A stretch of DNA of 48,903 bases from Candidatus Rokuibacteriota bacterium. Its GTDB lineage: Bacteria > Methylomirabilota > Methylomirabilia > Rokubacteriales > CSP1-6. Numbering within the stretch: position 1 is the first letter of the stretch; each line of letters begins with the position of its first letter. Of the stretch, positions 43,841 to 48,903 are shown piece after piece. Below the pieces are notes generated by a model. The model saw nothing but the letters and a program-made list of their open reading frames with translations. It was not told where the DNA came from and searched no databases. The translations under genes were made by a program, and so were the position numbers. The stretch covers positions 1-48,903 of the forward strand of contig VGLJ01000035.1 in the NCBI GenBank assembly GCA_016866775.1, read 5' to 3'.

Positions 43841-45378
43841 GCGAGCCGCACGACGAGCTGCTGGCGCTGCGCCGGCGCGTGGAGCGCGAGCGGAAGGCAC
43901 GGCTCGAGGCCGAGGCGATCGCCGAGCGCATCACCCGGGAGCTCTACGCCAAGGCCGAGCTGATGGGGCTCCTGCAGCGGGTCGCCGTGGCGGCGAACGA
44001 GGCGCAGACCGCGGACGAGGCGCTGCGCGCGGCGGTGACGCACCTCTGCAAGAGCACGGGCTGGCCCGTGGGCCACGTGTACAAGCCGGTGCTCGACGGC
44101 AGCGGCGTGCTCCTCGCGAGCGACATCTGGTACCTCGAGGATCCGGCGCGCTTCGAAGCGTTCCGCGCCAAGACCATGGAGACCGTCCTGCCGCCGGGGA
44201 TCGGCCTCCCGGGGCGCCTCGCGCAGTCGGGGCATCCCGCGTGGGTGCCCGACGTCACCGTCGATCCCAACTTCCCGCGCGCCGAGGCCGCGGCCGCGAT
44301 CGGGATCCGCGCCGGCGGTCGTCGAGTTCTTCGCAACCTACGTGAGCGAGCCGAACGCCGAGTTCCTCGACGCGATGGTCCAGATCGGCAGCCAGTTCGC
44401 GCGCGTGGTGGAGCGCGAGCGCGCCGCCCGGACGCGGGTCAGTTCGAGCAGGTCATCATGAACCTGATCGTGAACGCGCGCGACGCGATGCCGCGCGGCG
44501 GGCGCCTCACGATCGAGACCGCGCTGGTCGAGCTCGACGAGCAGTACGCGCGCGATCACGTGGGCGTGCAGCCGGGGACCCACGTCATGCTCGCCGTCAG
44601 CGATACCGGCATCGGCATGGACGCGGCCACGCGCGAGCGGATCTTCGAGCCGTTCTTCACCACGAAGCCGGAAGGCCCGGGCACGGGCCTTGGCCTCGCG
44701 ACGGTCTTCGGCATCGTCGCCCAGAGCGGCGGCAGCATCTGGGTCTACAGCGAGGTGGAGCAGGGGACCACGTTCAAGGTCTATCTGCCGCCGGTCGCGC
44801 TGGCGCCGGGCGCCTCCCCGCCCGCCGCCGCGACGGCAGCACCTGCCGCGACCGCGCGGCCGCGCGGGACGGAGACCATCCTTCTCGTCGAGGACGACGA
44901 CGGCGTGCGCTTCGTCGGCGAGGACGTGCTGAAGCGCCTCGGCTACACCGTGCTCTCCGCGCGCAACGGCGAGGAGGCGCTCCGGCTCAGCGCGGCGCAC
45001 GACGGTCCGATCGCGATCCTCGTCAGCGACATCGTCATGCCGGGCATGGCAGGCCCCGAGTTCCGGGCGCAGCTCTCACCGCAGCGCCCCGACATGAAGG
45101 TCCTGTTCCTCTCGGGCTACGCCGCGGGCACGGCGGTCCACCACGGCATTCTCGGCCCGGACGCCGCCTTCCTCGAGAAGCCGTTCGGTCCGGAAGCGCT
45201 AGCGCGAAAGATCCGCGCCGTGATCGACGGGCTGGGATGTGACGCGCGCAGGTACAGGCGCTTCATCTCGCAGACGTCGTCGCCGAGCGGGCGGAGCGCC
45301 ACGCAGCCGACGGCGTCGTCGTCAGCGCGGCGCGCGGCGTCGAGCGCCAGCAGGAGACGGCCGCGCGGTGGCGCGTAG
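43837..45378 (+). CDS. GAF-histidine kinase-receiver hybrid with frame-disrupted centre (likely inactive)
   Basis: The 513-codon ORF is open, but it is not one coherent protein. Residues 1-158 are a coiled coil plus the first half of a GAF domain. From 44312 to 44428 the coding signal moves one frame (VVEFFATYVSEPNAEFLDAM, QIGSQFARVVERERAA). From 44431 the original frame resumes with GQFEQVIMNLIVNARDAMP (ATPase N box), DTGIGM and GTGLGLATVFGI. The HisKA phosphoacceptor helix is absent. A receiver domain (Asp398 in VSDIVMPG) follows, and after AVIDGL the ORF runs into antisense sequence of a GNAT. Kinase function is improbable unless the assembly is wrong. Confidence 0.75.
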   Translation: MSEPHDELLALRRRVERERKARLEAEAIAERITRELYAKAELMGLLQRVAVAANEAQTADEALRAAVTHLCKSTGWPVGHVYKPVLDGSGVLLASDIWYLEDPARFEAFRAKTMETVLPPGIGLPGRLAQSGHPAWVPDVTVDPNFPRAEAAAAIGIRAGGRRVLRNLRERAERRVPRRDGPDRQPVRARGGARARRPDAGQFEQVIMNLIVNARDAMPRGGRLTIETALVELDEQYARDHVGVQPGTHVMLAVSDTGIGMDAATRERIFEPFFTTKPEGPGTGLGLATVFGIVAQSGGSIWVYSEVEQGTTFKVYLPPVALAPGASPPAAATAAPAATARPRGTETILLVEDDDGVRFVGEDVLKRLGYTVLSARNGEEALRLSAAHDGPIAILVSDIVMPGMAGPEFRAQLSPQRPDMKVLFLSGYAAGTAVHHGILGPDAAFLEKPFGPEALARKIRAVIDGLGCDARRYRRFISQTSSPSGRSATQPTASSSARRAASSASRRRPRGGA

Positions 45379-45512
45379 GCGCCCGGCAGGGTAGCGAGCT
45401 CCTGCTCGAAGCCCTGGAAGCAGAGATCGACGCCCAGTGACTGTTCGTACTCGCGGAAGAGCGCGCGGACGCGCTCGATCTGTCGCGGCCCGACGGCGGG
45501 AACGATCGTCAG
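45241..45512 (-). pseudogene. Truncated GNAT acetyltransferase (5' half only)
   Basis: The minus-strand frame gives VGPRQIERVRALFREYEQSL, DLCFQGFEQELATLPGAY, GRLLLALDAA and VGCVALRPLGDDVCEMKRLYLRA, the N-terminal half of a GNAT. It stops being GNAT-like at about 45241, just where the receiver domain of the opposite-strand kinase ends, so the acetyl-CoA loop and C-terminus are missing. The apparent start is a CTG at 45512, 4 nt after the stop of the diiron protein gene. The 3' halves of both genes seem to have been deleted together. Confidence 0.7.
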
Positions 45513-45516
45513 GTGG

Positions 45517-46488
45517 CTACTCCGGCTTCGCGAGCAGGCCGATCTCCCGGTACTTCGGCGCGATGCGGTCGGAGATCAGACCGAGGCGGCCGAGCCGCGG
45601 CATCAGGTTGTCGTTGAACAGGAAGCTGTTGAAGTGCTTCGTCGTCGGCGAGTTCGCGACGGTGTCCCGCCAGATCTTGTCGGCGTCCCAGCCCATCTCG
45701 GTCCACACGTTCTTGATCGACTGGAAGCCCGTGCGCTCGTCGCGCGCATAGAGCACGTCGCACGCCTTGAAGCAGAAGTCCTCGAGGTGCTCGCGCTTCC
45801 CGGCGTCCATCTCGGGGATCGCGCGGCGGAGCGCGAAGTAGCCGAAGTTCACGTGGCGCCCCTCGTCCTGCATGACGTAGTCGAGCAGCGTCGCCAGCGT
45901 CGGATCCGCGGTCTGCTTCCGCATGAGGTTGAACGCGGCGATCGCGAGCCCTTCGACCAGCATCTGCATCCCGACCAGCTTCAGCTCCCAGAGGTTCGTC
46001 GCGAGGATCTCGTCGAGGATGCTCTTCAGGAGCGGATCCACCGGGTAGATCTTGTGGAGCTTCTTCACGTACTTCTCGAAGACCTCGACGTGCCGGCCCT
46101 CGTCGACGACCTGCGTGGAGGCGTACAGCTTCGCGTCCAGCTCCGGGATCGAGTTCACGAGCTGGCCGCACACCACGAGCGCGCCCTGCTCGCCGTGGAG
46201 GAACTGCGAGAGCCGCCACGCCGAGACGCGGACCTCGATCTCCTTCTGCTCCTCGGGCGTCAGACGCGTGAAGAAGTTCGTGCCGCCGAAGGCGACCTGG
46301 GTGTTGAGGACGGGCCCCTCGGTGCCGACGGGCCGTGACCAGTCGATCGCCACGCTGCCGTTCCACTGGTTCTTCTTCGCCGTCTCGTAGAGCGTCTCGA
46401 GCTCGTCGTGCGTGGGCTCGTAATCGAAATCCCAGAGGGTCTCGAGCTGATACGCGACACGACGGGCTGCGCTGGCGCTCGCGGTCAT
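45517..46488 (-). CDS. Ferritin-like diiron protein (R2-like oxidase/oxygenase)
   Basis: A 323-residue, all-helical protein with two carboxylate/His iron motifs, DEGRHVEVFEKY (about 128-139) and QDEGRHVNFGYF (about 211-222), plus SQFLHGEQGAL and LVEGLAIAAFN helices that supply further Glu ligands. This resembles ferritin-like/ribonucleotide-reductase-R2 oxygenases. A long-chain hydrocarbon or amine oxygenase is possible, but no substrate can be assigned. The start ATG at 46488 has GGAGGAG 6 nt upstream. Transcription is likely controlled by the palindrome at 46502-46521. A GNAT remnant follows. Confidence 0.88.
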   Translation of the reverse strand: MTASASAARRVAYQLETLWDFDYEPTHDELETLYETAKKNQWNGSVAIDWSRPVGTEGPVLNTQVAFGGTNFFTRLTPEEQKEIEVRVSAWRLSQFLHGEQGALVVCGQLVNSIPELDAKLYASTQVVDEGRHVEVFEKYVKKLHKIYPVDPLLKSILDEILATNLWELKLVGMQMLVEGLAIAAFNLMRKQTADPTLATLLDYVMQDEGRHVNFGYFALRRAIPEMDAGKREHLEDFCFKACDVLYARDERTGFQSIKNVWTEMGWDADKIWRDTVANSPTTKHFNSFLFNDNLMPRLGRLGLISDRIAPKYREIGLLAKPE

Positions 46489-46501
46489 CGGAACTCCTCC
46501 G

Positions 46502-46530
46502 GACTGAATGATGATTCAGTCGCGATTATA
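46502..46530 (-). promoter_or_regulatory. -10 box and overlapping 8-bp palindromic operator
   Basis: TATAAT on the minus strand (46530-46525) is followed 3 nt later by GACTGAAT-GATG-ATTCAGTC (46502-46521), a perfect 8-bp inverted repeat with a 4-nt spacer. A repressor bound there would cover the transcription start of the diiron gene. Inverted repeats of this TGAAT-N4-ATTCA form suit TetR- or GntR-type dimers. No regulator gene is adjacent. Confidence 0.6.
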
Positions 46531-46555
46531 GCCCGCCGCGCGGTACGATGCCGAC

Positions 46556-47254
46556 GTGAGCGAGAACGCGATCTATCTCAAGCAGATGGAGCTCGGCCCG
46601 ATGCAGAACTTCGTCTACCTGGTGGGCGATCCCGTCGCCCGCCAGTGTGTCGTGGTCGACCCGGCCTGGGAGATCGACACGATCGTCGACACGGCTGCGG
46701 CCGACGACATGACGATCGTCGGCGCGCTCGTCACGCACACGCACCAGGACCACGTCGGCGGCAGCCTGGCGTCGTGGGGCATGCCGGGCCGGATCCCGGG
46801 CGTCGAGGAGCTGCTCGGACGCGTGCGCGCGAAGGTCTACGTGCACAACGCGGAGCGGGAATTCCTGCAAGGCTTCGGCTCGGATCTCGTGAAGGTCGAC
46901 AACCACGACACGCTGCCGGTCGGCCGGCTGACGGTCCGGTTCCTCCACACGCCCGGACACACGCCGGGCTCGCAGTGCTTCCTCGTGGACGACCGGTTGA
47001 TCTCCGGCGACACGCTCTTCATCGGCTCGTGCGGCCGCACCGACCTGCCCGGCAGCGATCCGTCCGAGATGTACTACTCGCTCACGCAGCGGCTCGCCGC
47101 CCTGCCCGACGACACCGTGCTCTTGCCCGGGCACAACTACGGCGGCGACGCGTCGACGATCGGCCGCGAGAAGCGTCAGAACCGGCTCATGCAGTTCGCG
47201 TCGCTCCACGATTTCCTCGGCGTGATGGGTGGCGGGCGGATGCGCCTCGGCTGA
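46556..47254 (+). CDS. MBL-fold metallohydrolase (glyoxalase II/ETHE1-like)
   Basis: A 232-residue metallo-beta-lactamase-fold hydrolase. The metal motif HTHQDHVGG is complete, as are HTPGHTPGSQCF, SGDTLFIGSCGRTDLPGSD and PGHNYGG. The DLPGSD form is common in persulfide dioxygenase and glyoxalase II groups; either fits. A GTG starts the gene at 46556, and TACGAT lies 6 nt upstream. It shares one base with the start of the DUF502 gene. Confidence 0.9.
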   Translation: MSENAIYLKQMELGPMQNFVYLVGDPVARQCVVVDPAWEIDTIVDTAAADDMTIVGALVTHTHQDHVGGSLASWGMPGRIPGVEELLGRVRAKVYVHNAEREFLQGFGSDLVKVDNHDTLPVGRLTVRFLHTPGHTPGSQCFLVDDRLISGDTLFIGSCGRTDLPGSDPSEMYYSLTQRLAALPDDTVLLPGHNYGGDASTIGREKRQNRLMQFASLHDFLGVMGGGRMRLG

Positions 47255-47853
47255 TGTCGCGCTACGAGAACTGGCTCAAGTCCCGCTTCATCGCGGGCTT
47301 CTTCTTCACGGTCCCCGTCTTTGCGACCGGCTGGCTCCTCTGGAAGTTCTGGAGCGGCATCGACGACATCTTCGGGCCGATGTACACGCGGATCTTCGGG
47401 CAGCCCGTCCCGGGGCTGGGGTTCGTCACCGCGGTCGGCATGATCCTGCTGATGGGGATCATCGCCCGCAACGTCGTCGGGCGGCGCGTGCTCGGGTGGG
47501 CCGATCGCCTGCTGCTGCGGGTGCCGATCTACCGGCGGCTCTATCCGTCGGTGAAGATGCTGATCGACTCGTTCTCGCCCGAGCGGCGCAGCGCGTTCCG
47601 CGCGGTGGTGCTCGTGCAGCATCCGCGTCCCGGCGAGTACGCGTTCGGCTTCGTCACGAGCGAGCTCACGCTGGACACCCTCGAGGGCAAGCGCGAGATG
47701 GTCACGGTCTTCGTCCCGACCAACAACCTCTACCTCGGCGACATCACCGTGGTCCCGCGCACCGACGTGATCGCGACCGGGCTTCCCGTAGAGGAGGGGC
47801 TACGGATCATCCTCTCCGCCGGAACGGCGACGCCGCCGCGCCTGCCCCGCTAA
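47254..47853 (+). CDS. DUF502 membrane protein
   Basis: A 199-residue protein with two N-terminal helices (about 12-34 and 54-71: FFFTVPVFATGWLLWKFW, FVTAVGMILLMGIIA), then a soluble domain. PIYRRLYPSVKMLIDSFSPER and VTVFVPTNNLYLGDITVVPR are the characteristic family segments. The function is unknown. It begins TGATG with the preceding gene, and its stop overlaps the stop of the opposing hydrolase by 3-4 nt. Confidence 0.9.
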   Translation: MSRYENWLKSRFIAGFFFTVPVFATGWLLWKFWSGIDDIFGPMYTRIFGQPVPGLGFVTAVGMILLMGIIARNVVGRRVLGWADRLLLRVPIYRRLYPSVKMLIDSFSPERRSAFRAVVLVQHPRPGEYAFGFVTSELTLDTLEGKREMVTVFVPTNNLYLGDITVVPRTDVIATGLPVEEGLRIILSAGTATPPRLPR

Positions 47854-48497
47854 GCCTCGCCCTTCGCCACCTCGCGCGCCCAGGCCCCGACGATCTCGCC
47901 GAGCGGGTAGAGCTTGCCGAAGAAGAAGTGGTCGGCGCCGTCCACGGTACGGGCGGTCGCGCGCGGGACCGCGCCCCCCAGGCGCTGCAGCGCCTCGACG
48001 GGGCAGTAGGCGTCGGCAGTCCCCGCGACGAGCAGCACGTGACCCGTCACGTCCGCGAGCCCGTCGAGGTCGCTCAGCTCGCGCACGGCGAGCGCGGGCG
48101 CGACGAGGGCGACACCCGCCAGCGACCGGCGCATGGCCACACGCGCGGCGATGGCGGCCCCGAACGAATAGCCCACCGCGGCCAGGCGTCCGCCGGCGGG
48201 GAGGACCGTCGCCAGGTGATCGAGCGCCGCCTCGAGATCGTCCCGCTCGCCGCGCCCTTCGTCGTGGGCGCCCGTCGAGGCGCCGACGCCGCGAAAATCG
48301 AACCTGAGCGTCGCCAATCCAGCGTCCGCGCACACTTCCGCGGCGCGCACGACGACCGGATTCTCCATGTCACCCCCGTAGAGCGGGTGGGGATGACAGA
48401 GCGCGACGCCGATCGTCGCGTCCGGGGGCACGGACAGGCGGGCGTCCAGCGTGATCCCGGACCCGACGGAGAGGGTGATCCGACGCTCGCTTATCAT
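47850..48497 (-). CDS. Alpha/beta hydrolase (dienelactone hydrolase/KANL3-like)
   Basis: A 215-residue serine-type hydrolase. CHPHPLYGGDMENPVV is the family oxyanion region, RFDFRGVGASTGAHD follows, GYSFGAAIAAR is the nucleophile elbow, and VDGADHFFFGKL holds the catalytic His. This combination matches the YPHxHP/KANL3-Tex30 group of bacterial esterase-like proteins; substrate unknown. The ATG at 48497 is preceded by TATTCT 9 nt upstream. It converges on the DUF502 gene and diverges from the zinc-finger protein. Confidence 0.88.
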   Translation of the reverse strand: MISERRITLSVGSGITLDARLSVPPDATIGVALCHPHPLYGGDMENPVVVRAAEVCADAGLATLRFDFRGVGASTGAHDEGRGERDDLEAALDHLATVLPAGGRLAAVGYSFGAAIAARVAMRRSLAGVALVAPALAVRELSDLDGLADVTGHVLLVAGTADAYCPVEALQRLGGAVPRATARTVDGADHFFFGKLYPLGEIVGAWAREVAKGEA

Positions 48498-48512
48498 GGC
48501 CGTATGAGAATA
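48492..48512. promoter_or_regulatory. Divergent -10-like boxes
   Basis: TATCAT on the plus strand (48492-48497) lies 6 nt before an ATG at 48504, which opens only a 14-codon ORF; TATTCT on the minus strand (48512-48507) lies 9 nt before the hydrolase ATG. The boxes fit the leaderless pattern in this window. Confidence 0.35.
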
Positions 48513-48541
48513 CCGGCGGGGCGGGGAGCCGTCCAACGGAC

Positions 48542-48903
48542 GTGCTGACCTGCTACCGAGCTCGACGACGGCTGGGCGCCTACCTCGATGGCGCGCTCGA
48601 TCCCGCGGACGCGCGCTGGACCGAGCGTCATCTGACGACGTGTAGCGGCTGTCAGACCGAGGTCGGCCAGCTCCGACGCATGAAGGCTCTGGTCGCCGAG
48701 GTCGCCGCAGTGCCGGAGCCCGACTGGACGGGATTCTTCCCGGGCATCGTGCGCGGCATCCAGGACGAGCATCGCGCTGTCGCGGTCGAGTCACGGCCCC
48801 CGGCACGCCGCTGGCGGCCGCAGTGGGCCATGGGAGGCGCCGCGCTCGCAACGCTGGCGCTCGCGTTCGTGCTCTGGCAGGGCGGTTACGTTCCGGGCTC
48901 CGC
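48542..48903 (+). CDS. Zinc-finger (zf-HC2) anti-sigma-like membrane protein (partial)
   Basis: The first about 120 residues of a gene that runs off the right edge. It has TCYRARRRLGAYLDGALDP and RHLTTCSGCQTEV with the H-x3-C-x2-C zinc motif, then a cytoplasmic linker, and a membrane helix begins at WAMGGAALATLALAFVLW. This is the layout of anti-sigma factors that bind ECF sigma factors. The usual sigma gene is not upstream; a hydrolase is. The GTG at 48542 is the start in frame; the ATG at 48504 would only give a 14-residue peptide overlapping it, unless a base is missing. Confidence 0.8.
   Translation, partial: MLTCYRARRRLGAYLDGALDPADARWTERHLTTCSGCQTEVGQLRRMKALVAEVAAVPEPDWTGFFPGIVRGIQDEHRAVAVESRPPARRWRPQWAMGGAALATLALAFVLWQGGYVPGS

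Overview
The window is a stretch of very GC-rich bacterial chromosome (about 70% by eye) in which short operons of housekeeping and metabolic genes are packed with ATGA, GTGA and TGATG overlaps. Nothing in it is phage, plasmid or insertion-sequence DNA, and I saw no rRNA, tRNA or CRISPR array. A soil or sediment Gram-negative lineage is suggested by a BamD lipoprotein, a Tat signal, cytochrome P460 and Gld-type ABC genes. Candidatus Rokubacteria/Methylomirabilota or a deltaproteobacterium-like group would fit, but no marker gene here settles it.

Layout. 1-7.4 kb (minus strand): alanine-type aminotransferase, homoserine dehydrogenase, a lipid-flippase-like membrane protein, aspartokinase, EPSP synthase and a zinc alcohol dehydrogenase, that is, aspartate-family and aromatic amino acid synthesis. 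7.5-8.5 kb (plus): a membrane-anchored M23 peptidase. 8.5-13.6 kb (minus): one tight operon of bamD, threonine aldolase, dppD, dppF, a TerB-like protein and an alpha/beta hydrolase. 13.6-16.4 kb: a LarA-like nickel-pincer isomerase, a broken cytochrome P460-cupredoxin fusion and an ArsN1-like acetyltransferase. 16.4-21.2 kb (plus): a hydroxyacid dehydrogenase, then a coupled DUF1445-PxpB-PxpC-aminotransferase operon. 21.2-29.6 kb: a wrecked response regulator, then gcvT-gcvH-gcvPA-gcvPB, a LipM-type lipoyl-attachment enzyme, a Nudix hydrolase, leucyl aminopeptidase and a PHP phosphoesterase. 29.6-32 kb: ArsC-like protein, receiver-only regulator, frameshifted Tat dienelactone hydrolase, SDR. 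32-37.3 kb: two MFS transporters, a double-hotdog protein, a bifunctional-nuclease-family protein, an AAA ATPase and a YbgC-type thioesterase. 37.3-38.2 kb: a decayed, less GC-rich patch with a nonsense-mutated gene and a fossil toxin-antitoxin pair. 38.2-45.5 kb: GldA/GldF/GldG-like ABC genes with a DUF4340 protein, then an H-NOX sensor overlapping a damaged histidine kinase and a truncated GNAT. 45.5-48.9 kb: a diiron protein under a palindromic operator, an MBL hydrolase, a DUF502 protein, an alpha/beta hydrolase and the start of a zinc-finger anti-sigma-like protein.

Four things stand out. First, many transcription units begin with a TANNNT box only 5-9 nt before the start codon and no Shine-Dalgarno, which suggests widespread leaderless transcription. 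Second, a G6-rich hairpin repeat occurs three times at gene borders and is translated into Gly/Pro-rich tails of two proteins. Third, P460 and a plastocyanin-like domain are fused in one reading frame with a single amber codon inside. Fourth, several genes (receiver domain, dienelactone hydrolase, histidine kinase, GNAT, toxin-antitoxin, helical protein) are broken by one-base slips, nonsense changes or internal deletions. Either the genome is decaying at signalling and accessory loci or the assembly carries small errors; read data would separate these.
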